Shown here: positions 26,618-35,397 of the stretch, in pieces | Layout: each line of letters begins with the position of its first letter | Numbering within the stretch: the stretch's first letter is position 1 | DNA from: an uncultured Lachnospiraceae bacterium | GTDB taxonomy: Bacteria > Bacillota > Clostridia > Lachnospirales > Lachnospiraceae | Assembly: GCA_947624055.1 (NCBI GenBank) | Contig: CANQIW010000002.1 | Location: 1 to 45,259 of the forward strand | DNA: 45,259 nucleotides | Direction: 5' to 3' | Notes under the pieces: model-generated | Databases searched by the model: none | Seen by the model: only the letters and a program-made list of their open reading frames with translations | What the model was told of the DNA's origin: nothing | Translations under genes and position numbers: made by a program

Positions 26618-28738
26618 ATGGCAGCACAAACAGCATATATCACCCTCGACGAAGCGGCGGCCTTAGAGGGCATAAGCTACGAAGCAATTAAGAAAAGGAC
26701 ACAAAGATCTCCAGAGAAGATGGGGATCAAGAAGGAGAAGCGCGAGAGCGCAGGCAAGGATCTGACGCTCGTGTCGGTCAACAGCCTCTCAAAGCAGGCG
26801 CGTGCCGCCTGGCGGGAGCGGGAACGGCTGCGGGCGCTGGCCGCGGATCCGGAGGACGCCGAAGGGCAGGAGCCGGTGAAGCAGGGGCGGCCCTGGTACG
26901 TGGACACGGACATCGACTGGTACATGCACCAGTACAGCGACGCCTACTACAAGGGCGTGGAGCTGGGCAACGTGGTCCGGGAGTTCCTGGCCTACGACCT
27001 GGACGAGCGCACGAAACACGCGGAGCAGTTCGCGCAGGAGCGCCTGGGCAAGGGCGCGCGGACGATCTACCGGTACGCGAAGGCATACATGGAGGCGCTG
27101 GCCTGGCAGGACAAGATGGAGAAGGAGACCGGGTGCAACTACGAATACTTCCGGATCCTCTGCCTCTGCCGGAAGCCGCGCGACGCGGGGACGTTCCCAA
27201 GCTTCGCGCCGGAGGTCAAGCAGACGATCAAGAACATCTGGTTCGACGCGGGCTTCGCGGGCAACCGGGGCACGCGCGAGATGCTCTACGAGAAGCTGGA
27301 GGACATCCAGCAGCTGAAGGGATGGGAGAAGATCCCGAGCTACCAGAGCGTGGTGCGCTACATCGCCTGGCTGATGGAAGACGAGGGCATGAAGAACGCG
27401 CACTTCCTGGCGGCCAACGGCATCCGGGACTACAAGAACCGGAAGATGCAGAAGAAGCGCAGGGACACGAAGGGGCTGGAGGTGCTGGAGATCGTCCAGG
27501 GCGACGAGCACACCTTCGACTGCTGGGTGACGGTCCGGGCGAAGAACGGGAAGCTGGTGCCGATCAGGCCGAAGCTGGTCTGCTGGATCGACACGCGCAG
27601 CCGCTGGATCCTCGGCGACATCATGTGCCGGGACGCGAACGCGCAGATCCTGAAGCAGAGCCTGCTGAAGCTGATCTACCACGACGCGGGGAGCGTGCCG
27701 AAGTATCTCTACATAGACAACGGCAAGGACTACACCGCGAAGGAGATGATCGGCGTGGACCGCAAGGACCGGCACGACCAGGAGGCGAAGGACGAGCACT
27801 TCGCGATGGCGTTCGACGACGCGACGCGCGGCTTCTACCGTGCGATCGGGATCGAGGACGAGCACATCGCGATGCCCTACGAGCCCTGGACGAAGGGGCA
27901 GATCGAGCGCTTCTTCGGGACGGTATGCAGCCGGTTCACGAAGTGGCTCGCGAGCTACACCGGCACGCTGACCGGATCGCTGACGTCCGCGAAGGTGAAC
28001 AAGGACATCCAGCGGATGGCCGAGCAGGGCAGGCTGCTGACACTCGAAGAGTTCTACGAGCGCTGGACGACCTGGAAGATGGAAAAGTACAGCGAGTGGA
28101 AGCACGCGGAGCTGAAGAAGGCGGGCGAGGAGTACAGGACGCCGCTGTCGCTCTTCGAGAACGGCGAGCGCTACTTCAAGGCCCCGCCCGCGAAGGTGCA
28201 GGCGACCATGCTAATGATGAAGGAAGACCGGGTGCGGGTGTACAACACCGGCATCGAGCGCCGCGGCCACTACTACATGGACGAGGACGGCGAGCTGATC
28301 CGGCACATCGGCGAGAGCGTGACGATCAAGTGGGACCCGGACGACGTGACGAGCATCTACGTCTTCGACCAGAAGGGCAGGCTGATCTGCGAGGCCGCAA
28401 GCCAGGAGCTGCTCCAGTTCGGGACGGTGAGCGACGACGTCCTGAAGGAGCACCGCAGGCGGCAGAACGCGCAGGTGAAGCGTGACCGGGAAATCCTGAA
28501 GGAAGCGACCACGCCGTTCGGGGAGCTGAACGCGCAGGAAGGCATCCGCAGGGAGGTGGCCGGGATGGACGGACTGCTGGTCGGCAGGGCACCGAAGGGC
28601 AACACGGTTCAGTTCCCGGACAGCCGCCACGTGCAGCAGAACTACAAGGAGCTGAAGAAGGAGCGCGCGGGCTCACGCTACATGAGCGCGCAGGCACAGA
28701 AGGCGCTGGAGCGCCTGAAGACGATCGGGGAGGCGTGA
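26618..28738 (+). CDS. MuA-like DDE transposase
   Basis: 706 aa; N-terminal HTH (ITLDEAAALEGISYEAIKKR), rve core (VQGDEHTFDCWV, LYIDNGKDY, YEPWTKGQIERFFGT), Mu-transposase C-terminal region. Confidence 0.95.
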   Translation: MAAQTAYITLDEAAALEGISYEAIKKRTQRSPEKMGIKKEKRESAGKDLTLVSVNSLSKQARAAWRERERLRALAADPEDAEGQEPVKQGRPWYVDTDIDWYMHQYSDAYYKGVELGNVVREFLAYDLDERTKHAEQFAQERLGKGARTIYRYAKAYMEALAWQDKMEKETGCNYEYFRILCLCRKPRDAGTFPSFAPEVKQTIKNIWFDAGFAGNRGTREMLYEKLEDIQQLKGWEKIPSYQSVVRYIAWLMEDEGMKNAHFLAANGIRDYKNRKMQKKRRDTKGLEVLEIVQGDEHTFDCWVTVRAKNGKLVPIRPKLVCWIDTRSRWILGDIMCRDANAQILKQSLLKLIYHDAGSVPKYLYIDNGKDYTAKEMIGVDRKDRHDQEAKDEHFAMAFDDATRGFYRAIGIEDEHIAMPYEPWTKGQIERFFGTVCSRFTKWLASYTGTLTGSLTSAKVNKDIQRMAEQGRLLTLEEFYERWTTWKMEKYSEWKHAELKKAGEEYRTPLSLFENGERYFKAPPAKVQATMLMMKEDRVRVYNTGIERRGHYYMDEDGELIRHIGESVTIKWDPDDVTSIYVFDQKGRLICEAASQELLQFGTVSDDVLKEHRRRQNAQVKRDREILKEATTPFGELNAQEGIRREVAGMDGLLVGRAPKGNTVQFPDSRHVQQNYKELKKERAGSRYMSAQAQKALERLKTIGEA

Positions 28739-28742
28739 CGGC

Positions 28743-28874
28743 ATGGCGGACAGGATCCTGCGGTTTGCCGGGGCAGTCTTCTGGGGCATCTTCTGGCTGG
28801 TCTGCACACTGGTGAGCCTGCTCTTCCTGCCGCTGGATCTGTTCAACCCGGAGTTTTGGGACCAAAGACGATAA
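28743..28874 (+). CDS. 43-aa predicted membrane peptide
   Basis: MADRILRFAGAVFWGIFWLVCTLVSLLFLPLDLFNPEFWDQRR*; one TM helix, between A-like and B-like genes. Confidence 0.55.
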   Translation: MADRILRFAGAVFWGIFWLVCTLVSLLFLPLDLFNPEFWDQRR

Positions 28875-28897
28875 CAGGAGAAAGAGAGGGTATAAAC

Positions 28898-29920
28898 ATG
28901 AACGAAGCAACTACCAACACGAACAAAAAGGAAGGGACGCCGACGGAGCTGGCGCTGGCCGTGACGGAGCGCCTGGCGAAGATCCACTGCACGAAGCAGG
29001 AGCTGGCGATCATGACGGGATGCAGCCGGTCGATGATCTCACAGTACCTCTCCGGCACGTACCGGAGCAACCCGGAGACGGTCGAGACGGTGCTGCGCAG
29101 GTGGATGGACGAGACGGAGGCCGAGTACGGCGACGGCCGGAAGTGGCTGGACGGCGAGGCGGCCGCGCAGGAGGCAGACGCGCAGGCGGCCGCCCCGGAG
29201 CCGGGCAGGCTGCCGGAGAAGATCCGCTACTTCGAGAGTGACGACTACCGCAAGGTGATCGGGCTGTGCCAGAGCTGCCAGGAGGACAGGGCGCTCGGCA
29301 TCGTGGTCGGCCGCTCCGGCTACGGCAAGACGCACGCGCTCCAGCGCTACGCACAGCTGCCGCGCGTCTGCTACCTCGAATGTGACGACACCATGAGCAG
29401 CAAGGACATGCTGGAGGAGATCGAGGAGCGCCTGGGGCTGCTGGCCGAGGGCGGCACGATCCACCGGAGGGTGAAGCGGATCCGCGAGTTCCTGCGGGTG
29501 AACGCGGGCTACCTGATGATCTTCGACGAGGCGGACAAGCTGATGAACAAGTACACGACCGCGAAGCTGGAGATCATCCGCGGGATCTTCGACAAGGTGG
29601 ACGTGGGCGTCGTGATCGCGGGGGAGCCGCGGCTGGAGACGGACCTGAAGCAGCACCTGGTCCGCTTCTCGAACCGGGTGGACTTCTATCACAAGATGCA
29701 CGGGCTGACGCACGCGGAGCTGGAGCGCTACCTGGCGGGCTGGGACATCACCGAGGACGCGGCCGCGGAGCTGGCGCAGCGTGCCTACGCGGCACGGGGC
29801 GGGTGCTTCCGGCTTTTAGACCGGACACTGAACAACGTGCTGCGCGTCCTGCGTGAACGCGGGGAGACGAAGGTCACGCTGGACACCGTGCGCGAGGCGA
29901 GCGGCATGATGATGCTGTAG
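28898..29920 (+). CDS. MuB-like AAA ATPase (target DNA activator)
   Basis: HTH N-terminus, Walker A VGRSGYGKTHALQRYA, Walker B LMIFDEADKL; ATG at 28898. Confidence 0.93.
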   Translation: MNEATTNTNKKEGTPTELALAVTERLAKIHCTKQELAIMTGCSRSMISQYLSGTYRSNPETVETVLRRWMDETEAEYGDGRKWLDGEAAAQEADAQAAAPEPGRLPEKIRYFESDDYRKVIGLCQSCQEDRALGIVVGRSGYGKTHALQRYAQLPRVCYLECDDTMSSKDMLEEIEERLGLLAEGGTIHRRVKRIREFLRVNAGYLMIFDEADKLMNKYTTAKLEIIRGIFDKVDVGVVIAGEPRLETDLKQHLVRFSNRVDFYHKMHGLTHAELERYLAGWDITEDAAAELAQRAYAARGGCFRLLDRTLNNVLRVLRERGETKVTLDTVREASGMMML

Positions 29921-29933
29921 AGGCGAATAACCG

Positions 29934-30296
29934 ATGAAAAAGAACTGTGGAAACTGCTGGCGCAGGATCATCATGAGCCGGTACTGCCCGCTGATGGAAG
30001 CAAATGTGAACCTGAAAAAGCAGAGGAACCGGTGTAAGTACTGGGTTCCGGGAGGAGACCCGGCCGACATAGATACAGGAAGAAAGAGAGGTATTAGCTA
30101 TGAGGAAGATCACGATCGAAGTGGAAGGCATGAACGAGGACAGGATCATCGAGCAGATGGAGAAGGCCGCACGGATGGCGGCGAGGGCAGGGCGGAGCAC
30201 ATACGTCATGTGCAGGACGGACGAGGCGCAGATGCAGACGCCGAGGGCGCTGCCGGGGCCGTCCGTGCCGTCGTTCGTCCAGCGCGGCAAGCGTGA
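29934..30296 (+). CDS. Cys-rich small phage protein; 3' part uncertain
   Basis: MKKNCGNCWRRIIMSRYCPLMEANVNLKKQRNRCKYWVPGG plausible; remainder is out of frame over the next gene. Confidence 0.4.
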   Translation: MKKNCGNCWRRIIMSRYCPLMEANVNLKKQRNRCKYWVPGGDPADIDTGRKRGISYEEDHDRSGRHERGQDHRADGEGRTDGGEGRAEHIRHVQDGRGADADAEGAAGAVRAVVRPARQA

Positions 30297-30318
30297 GCAC
30301 ATGGGGGTGGTCTGGTGA
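30100..30318 (+). CDS. Hypothetical phage protein
   Basis: MRKITIEVEGMNEDRIIEQMEKAARMAARAG; AAGAGAGG upstream; overlaps next start. Confidence 0.7.
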   Translation: MRKITIEVEGMNEDRIIEQMEKAARMAARAGRSTYVMCRTDEAQMQTPRALPGPSVPSFVQRGKREHMGVVW

Positions 30319-30764
30319 GCATGAAGCGGGAGAAGAGCCCGGACCCGACGATCCGGACGCTGTGGGGGCTCGCAAGGAGCAGGGAGCTGTCCATGACGGG
30401 CGAGGAGCTGCACCTGGTCGTCCAGGCGCAGACCGGCAAGGACTCGATGAAGAAGCTGACGAAGAAGGAGATCGCGCGCGTGGCCTACGTGCTGGGGCAG
30501 ATGAAGGATTCCGTGCGGGGTGGACGCCCGGCGAAGGACAGGACGTCGAAGGCGACGGACAACCAGATGAAGAAGCTGAAGCACCTGGCGGAGGACGCCG
30601 GGTGGGAGGCGAAGCGGCTGAACGGCCTGACGCGCCGCATGTTCCGCATGGACTCCCCGGAGTGGCTGGACTACACGCAGATGTCAAAGCTGATCGAGGC
30701 CGTGAAGGCGATCACGAAGCGGGAGGCGGAAGATGAAGGACTGCAAAGTCACACTGACGGTTAA
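30315..30764 (+). CDS. GemA-like regulatory protein (DUF1018)
   Basis: TIRTLWGLARSRELSMTGEELHLVVQAQTGKDSMKKLTKKE ... MKKLKHLAEDAGW; matches GemA pattern and synteny. Confidence 0.88.
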   Translation: MSMKREKSPDPTIRTLWGLARSRELSMTGEELHLVVQAQTGKDSMKKLTKKEIARVAYVLGQMKDSVRGGRPAKDRTSKATDNQMKKLKHLAEDAGWEAKRLNGLTRRMFRMDSPEWLDYTQMSKLIEAVKAITKREAEDEGLQSHTDG

Positions 30765-30972
30765 GGACGACATGGTGAACCTGGAGGGCAGGAACATCAG
30801 CATGGTCGAGCTGACCGAGCTGTGCGGTATCCTCCAGGTGATGACCGGCGTGCGGGCGCTGGTCCTCGGCAGCAGCCTGGACGACGTGAAGGATAACCTG
30901 CTCGACGTGCACTTGGCAGCGATGCGCGTGGTCGAGGACAAGGAACAAAAAGTAAAGGAGGAAGCAAGATGA
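30733..30972 (+). CDS. Hypothetical phage protein
   Basis: 79 aa ORF MKDCKVTLTVKDDMVNLEGRNISMVELTELCGILQVM, overlapping neighbours in operon style. Confidence 0.65.
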   Translation: MKDCKVTLTVKDDMVNLEGRNISMVELTELCGILQVMTGVRALVLGSSLDDVKDNLLDVHLAAMRVVEDKEQKVKEEAR

Positions 30973-31238
30973 AACTGGTGATTGAAACAACAGATAAGGG
31001 CTGGCAGGAGAAGCTGACGGTCGGGCGGACGACCTACGGCATCCAGTTCCGCATCCAGGAGGACGGGGGTGTCCGGTCGGATGAGGGCCTCACGTTCTGC
31101 GGGATGCTGAAGAAAAGGGGCGTGGATCCCGATACTGCGGAGAAGATCCTGAAAGCCATTGACCTGCCCGTAGGGATTGAGGTCGGCTTTGGGATGTACA
31201 GCATTGAGGAGCAGAATAAAAAGGAGGGAACAGCATGA
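30969..31238 (+). CDS. Hypothetical phage protein
   Basis: 89 aa, 4-bp overlaps with both neighbours. Confidence 0.7.
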   Translation: MKLVIETTDKGWQEKLTVGRTTYGIQFRIQEDGGVRSDEGLTFCGMLKKRGVDPDTAEKILKAIDLPVGIEVGFGMYSIEEQNKKEGTA

Positions 31239-31465
31239 CAGTTTATAAGAAACTGTCGAACCACGGTTCGATCAGCATCCCGGTGGCAGTACGCCGGGAC
31301 CTGGGACTTCAGGGGAAGGACCCGATGGAGCTGACCGTCGTGGGCGGGGAGATCCGGCTGCGGGCATACACGCCGCGCTGTGTCTTCTGCGGCGGGACGG
31401 AAGGCGTGAAGCTGCTGATGGGCAAGGGCATCTGCCCGGCCTGCACGGAAAAACTGAAAGCATAA
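31235..31465 (+). CDS. AbrB/SpoVT-like DNA-binding domain fused to zinc ribbon
   Basis: MTVYKKLSNHGSISIPVAVRRDLGLQGKDPMELTVVGGEIRLRAY + CVFC...CPAC. Confidence 0.8.
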   Translation: MTVYKKLSNHGSISIPVAVRRDLGLQGKDPMELTVVGGEIRLRAYTPRCVFCGGTEGVKLLMGKGICPACTEKLKA

Positions 31466-31479
31466 GGAGGAGGGACGGT

Positions 31480-32157
31480 ATGGCAAACCTGAACACCAAG
31501 ACAAGCAGCGAGCTCGTGGACGACCTGATCCGCTACGACCGGCTGCGGCTGAACACAAAGAGGAACATGGACGCGCTCCAGGCGGAGGTGCAGAAGCGCG
31601 GGCTCTCGATCATGGACGACCGGAGCAAGCAGTTCGTGAGGTTTTACGGGAACGAGGGCTCGTGCAGCGTGTCCGACCGGCGCAGCCTGGACATCCTGAA
31701 CCCCGACCGGCTGAAGCTGTGCGTCTCCGAGGGCGTCTTCAACAGGAACGTTACGGTGACGACCGAGACGAAGTACAAGCTGACGCCGAGATTCGAGGAG
31801 ATGCTGAAGGCCCTGTTCACGGGCGACTACTCGTTCGAGTACGGGCTGGCGGAGTTCGTCCACGCGCACATGCACATGGCCCCGGACGCGAAGCAGGAGA
31901 AGCTGCTGCTGAAGCGGCTGAAGGGCGACTACGAGAAGGACCGCAAGACGCTGAACGCGGCGTTCGACGTGGACGAGGACTGGGACGCGGAGCTGCTGTA
32001 CATCCACCAGATCAAAAACGGAGAGCTGATCCGCGCGTTCCTGCCGGACGACATGATGGACGCGGCGATGACGGAGCTGAAGAAGTGCATCATGGTCGAG
32101 AGCAAGGTGGCGGTCGCGCTGGACTACGAGGAGGAGAACAATGCGGGGAAAGTTTGA
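31480..32157 (+). CDS. Hypothetical phage early protein (225 aa)
   Basis: MANLNTKTSSELVDDLIRYDRLRLNTKRNMDALQAEVQKRG; good SD and operon position. Confidence 0.65.
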   Translation: MANLNTKTSSELVDDLIRYDRLRLNTKRNMDALQAEVQKRGLSIMDDRSKQFVRFYGNEGSCSVSDRRSLDILNPDRLKLCVSEGVFNRNVTVTTETKYKLTPRFEEMLKALFTGDYSFEYGLAEFVHAHMHMAPDAKQEKLLLKRLKGDYEKDRKTLNAAFDVDEDWDAELLYIHQIKNGELIRAFLPDDMMDAAMTELKKCIMVESKVAVALDYEEENNAGKV

Positions 32158-32380
32158 GCTGTGGGTGATCATCTTCCTGCAGGTGGTATCGCTGGAAGCG
32201 CAACAGCCGAAGCCAGACCTGATGGAGATCATCGTGGTCATGGGTATGCTGGTCATGTGCAAGAAGACACTGCTGTGGTGGAAGGAGGAACAGAAGGATG
32301 GCTACAAGTACGATCAACATCATCATCATCTGCGTCACGCTCGTCGCGGTCTGTGCGATGAACGGAGGCGGCAGGGATAA
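32141..32380 (+). CDS. Small membrane protein, C-terminus uncertain
   Basis: MRGKFELWVIIFLQVVSLEAQQPKPDLMEIIVVMGMLVMCKKTLLWWKEEQ; 3' end overlaps the next small ORF out of frame. Confidence 0.45.
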   Translation: MRGKFELWVIIFLQVVSLEAQQPKPDLMEIIVVMGMLVMCKKTLLWWKEEQKDGYKYDQHHHHLRHARRGLCDERRRQG

Positions 32381-32396
32381 GAAGGGAGGACGCTGA
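32298..32396 (+). CDS. 32-aa single-TM peptide
   Basis: MATSTINIIIICVTLVAVCAMNGGGRDKKGGR*; GGAGG 8 nt upstream. Confidence 0.5.
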   Translation: MATSTINIIIICVTLVAVCAMNGGGRDKKGGR

Positions 32397-32397
32397 C

Positions 32398-33933
32398 ATG
32401 GCGGCAAAGAAGAAAGTTTTCATTATCGCGGGACACGGCGAAGGGGATCCGGGCGCGTGTTCCGTATGGGGGCACGAGGCGGACTACACGAGGGAGCTGG
32501 CGACGCTGGTCAAGAAGGCGATCGGCACGAGGGCGTCGGTCACCATGTACGACCAGAACAAGAACTGCTACACGCAGAGCAAGGCCGGGCACGTGCCGGA
32601 CTATGCGAAGTACGACTTCACGCTGGAGGTGCACTTCAACGCGAAGGCCAAGAAGGACCCGTATGGAGACGGGAGCTACACGGGCGTGGGCGGCTACATC
32701 CACCCGAACAACGCGGGCAGGGGCATCGCCAGGACGATCATCGACCGCGTGGTGGCGCTGGGCTTCAGGGAATGGCTGCTCGACAACTCGACCGGCCTGC
32801 TGAACCTGAACCGGGCGCAGGCGGCGGGCGCGAAGTATTTCCTTTTAGAGACCGCGTTCATCGACGACGGCGACGACATGGCCTGGTACACCGACCGCAA
32901 GGGCCTCGTGGCGCAGGCGGTCGCTCAGGGGATCCTGGACGGCCTGGGCGTCTCCGGGACGGCGTCGAAGCCGGAGGTGGCAGAGGAGGAATACTACCGC
33001 GTGCGCAAGAGCTGGGAGGACGAGAAGAGCCAGCAGTTCGCGGGCACGGAGGCGAACGCGCGGAAGCTGTGCGGGACGCTTCCGGGGTACAGCGTCTACG
33101 ACCCGGCCGGGAAGTGCATCTACACGAATGAGGCGAAGGGGACGCAGGCGTCCGAGTTCAAGGGCTGCACGGAGGCGGAGTTCGTCGAACGCCTGGGAGG
33201 TCTCTATGCGGCGGAAGGAATCGCCACGGGGATCCTGGGCTGCGTGCTGTTCGCGCAGGCGATCCTGGAGAGCGGCTACGGCCAGACAGACCTCGCACAG
33301 AAGGCGAACAACCTGCACGGGATGAAGTGCAGCCTGTCCGGGAACGTATGGGCAGGCACGACCTGGAACGGCGACAAGTACACGAAGATGTCACCGGAGT
33401 GCGACGCCGCGGGGAACACCTGGATGCAGGAGAGCGACTTCCGCTGCTATGAGAGCATCGAGGCGTCGATCGAAGACCACAGCGCCTACCTGCTGAACGC
33501 GCCGGACGGGAACAGGCAGCGCTACGCAGGACTCTCTGGCGAGAAGGACTACCGCAAGGCCGCGCAGATCATCAAGGACGGCGGCTACGCGACGGACCCG
33601 AAGTACGTGGAGAAGCTGGTGAGCATCATCGAGCGGTGGGACCTGACGCGTTTCAACGCCGACGCGCAGCCGGGGCAGCCGAAGCCGCAGGAGCAGCCGA
33701 AGGAACCGGAGCAGGTGGCACAGCCGTCCGGCGTGCCGTACCTGATCGAGACGACCTGCGACTACCTCTACATCCGGAAGAAGCCGCGCAAGAGCGCGAA
33801 GGTGACGGGGAGCATCCAGGAGAAGGCCGGGCACAAGCTGAAGTACACGATCGTGGAGGAGAAGCGGAACTGGGGACGCTTAAAGAGCGGCATCGGCTGG
33901 ATCTGCCTAGCCTACACGAAGAAGGTGTCCTGA
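32398..33933 (+). CDS. Bicatalytic endolysin: amidase (Amidase_3) + glucosaminidase + SH3
   Basis: VFIIAGHGEGDPGACS; FVERLGGLYAAEGIATGILGCVLFAQAILESGYGQTDLAQKANNLHGMKC; C-terminal SH3-like repeat. Confidence 0.85.
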   Translation: MAAKKKVFIIAGHGEGDPGACSVWGHEADYTRELATLVKKAIGTRASVTMYDQNKNCYTQSKAGHVPDYAKYDFTLEVHFNAKAKKDPYGDGSYTGVGGYIHPNNAGRGIARTIIDRVVALGFREWLLDNSTGLLNLNRAQAAGAKYFLLETAFIDDGDDMAWYTDRKGLVAQAVAQGILDGLGVSGTASKPEVAEEEYYRVRKSWEDEKSQQFAGTEANARKLCGTLPGYSVYDPAGKCIYTNEAKGTQASEFKGCTEAEFVERLGGLYAAEGIATGILGCVLFAQAILESGYGQTDLAQKANNLHGMKCSLSGNVWAGTTWNGDKYTKMSPECDAAGNTWMQESDFRCYESIEASIEDHSAYLLNAPDGNRQRYAGLSGEKDYRKAAQIIKDGGYATDPKYVEKLVSIIERWDLTRFNADAQPGQPKPQEQPKEPEQVAQPSGVPYLIETTCDYLYIRKKPRKSAKVTGSIQEKAGHKLKYTIVEEKRNWGRLKSGIGWICLAYTKKVS

Positions 33934-33934
33934 G

Positions 33935-34270
33935 ATGGACGGCTGGGTGAAGGAGCTGGTCGGGGAGCTGACGGAAGAGGACATCGCGGAGCAGTACCGG
34001 CCGATCACGGATATCATCGGGATCGAGCGCTTCGCCGAGCTGGCAGACTACGCGAAGGGCGACGAGCTGTACTTCCCGAAGCCGGAGAGCATCGTGGCAC
34101 CTGCCCGGAACAGGCGGGTGAAGGCTGAATACAACGGCTACAACCAGAAGGAGCTGGCCGAGAAGTACAACCTGACGACGGTGCAGATCCGCAACATCCT
34201 GAAAGACGAACCGACGCCCGGACAGATGACGATCTTCGACATGATCGACGACGGCGGGGGCGGCGGATAA
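33935..34270 (+). CDS. Mor-family transcriptional activator of middle operon
   Basis: ITDIIGIERFAELADYAKGDELYFPKPESI...YNGYNQKELAEKYNLTTVQIRNILK; Mor/C HTH. Confidence 0.88.
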   Translation: MDGWVKELVGELTEEDIAEQYRPITDIIGIERFAELADYAKGDELYFPKPESIVAPARNRRVKAEYNGYNQKELAEKYNLTTVQIRNILKDEPTPGQMTIFDMIDDGGGGG

Positions 34271-34274
34271 AATC

Positions 34275-34318
34275 GGGAAATATTTCCCCTAAAGGTTACA
34301 GACGAATAAGCGTACGAT
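34275..34318 (+). promoter_or_regulatory. Candidate Mor-dependent middle promoter
   Basis: GGGAAATATTTCCC (34275-34288) and TACGAT -10 (34313-34318); palindrome centre at -43.5 if TSS is 34325. Confidence 0.55.
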
Positions 34319-34351
34319 AAGAGCATAGCGAAAGCTATGCTCTTTTCGTAC
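34312..34351 (+). terminator. Early-operon terminator
   Basis: GTACGAtAAGAGCATAGC-GAAA-GCTATGCTCTTtTCGTAC, 11+6 bp stem. Confidence 0.75.
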
Positions 34352-34374
34352 CGTCGGGAAGGAGGCGCAAAAGC

Positions 34375-34710
34375 ATGGAATTTTTGAACAACATCGACAT
34401 CAACGCACTGGTGGACGGGACGAAGCTCCTGGCCGTCCTCGGCCTTCTGGCCTTTCTCGTGTCCTGCATCACGGAGGTCCTGAAGGCGTGGAAGTGGCTC
34501 AACGAGAAGATACCGTCCGCACTGCTCGTGACCGGCCTGTCGCTGGTCATCTGCCCGGCAGCCCTGCTGGGGATGATGAACTACGCGAAGCAGCCGATCA
34601 CGTGGTACGAGGTATTCGCTTCATTCCTTGCAGCGTTCATCGTCGCACTGGTCTCCATGAACGGGTGGGAACACGTGACAGACCTGGCGAAGCGGATGCT
34701 GCGGAAATAA
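34375..34710 (+). CDS. Holin
   Basis: 111 aa, several TM helices (LLAVLGLLAFLVSCITEV, ALLVTGLSLVICPAALLGMM, FAAFLAAFIVALV), first gene after Mor. Confidence 0.75.
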   Translation: MEFLNNIDINALVDGTKLLAVLGLLAFLVSCITEVLKAWKWLNEKIPSALLVTGLSLVICPAALLGMMNYAKQPITWYEVFASFLAAFIVALVSMNGWEHVTDLAKRMLRK

Positions 34711-34714
34711 GCGC

Positions 34715-35068
34715 ATGGATTACGTGATCACGTTCTCCGACGTCATGACCGGGGTGATCAGCCTGGTGCTGGCCGTGCTGGCCTGGCTGATCAAGAACTG
34801 GATCAGCGAGCTGAAGGAGAGCAACAACCAGAACAGGGAAGCAATAAAAGCAATCGACGAGAAGTACGAGAAGAGGATCAGCGAGCTGGAGGATGAAACA
34901 AGCCAAGAGGTCCGCGGGCTGGAGACGCGGATCAATGAGTTCAAGAGCGACTTTGCCACGACGTTCGTGTTGCGGGAGGACTACTTCCGGGCGATGAACA
35001 AGATGGAGGACTCGATCAAGAACATCGACAGCAAGATCGACAAGCTGCTGATGCGCAGCGACAAGTGA
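34715..35068 (+). CDS. DUF2730-like phage protein
   Basis: N-terminal TM followed by coiled coil; located upstream of DUF3486 as in Mu-like phages. Confidence 0.7.
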   Translation: MDYVITFSDVMTGVISLVLAVLAWLIKNWISELKESNNQNREAIKAIDEKYEKRISELEDETSQEVRGLETRINEFKSDFATTFVLREDYFRAMNKMEDSIKNIDSKIDKLLMRSDK

Positions 35069-35082
35069 ATGAGGGGTAAGAG

Positions 35083-35397
35083 ATGAACGGAGCAGAGAAG
35101 GAAGAAGTGAAACGGAACAAAGCGGTCCGCGGCTACATCATCCGCTGCCTGGTCAAAGGATTCAACAACACGGCGCTGACCCGCCAGGTCTCGAACGCGA
35201 TGATCTCGGCGGGCCTGATCCTGTCGCCGGACATCGGGAAGTATATCTCGTACCTGGAAGACGCCGGGTACGTGGAGATCACGGACGAGAAGGTGACAGC
35301 CTACACGGCCTACAGCGAGGACGCGGTGATCCGCCTGACGAAGGCGGGCGTGGACCTTGCGGAGGGCACGATCAGCGACCCGGGGGTGGACATCTGA
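35083..35397 (+). CDS. Phage protein with winged-helix-like sequence (Mu gp26-like position)
   Basis: 104 aa, between DUF2730 and DUF3486. Confidence 0.6.
   Translation: MNGAEKEEVKRNKAVRGYIIRCLVKGFNNTALTRQVSNAMISAGLILSPDIGKYISYLEDAGYVEITDEKVTAYTAYSEDAVIRLTKAGVDLAEGTISDPGVDI

Noticed and set aside
27133-28485. 450-aa plus-strand ORF in another frame of the transposase gene
   Set aside because: Out-of-frame reading of a GC-rich gene (RGGRG-rich composition).
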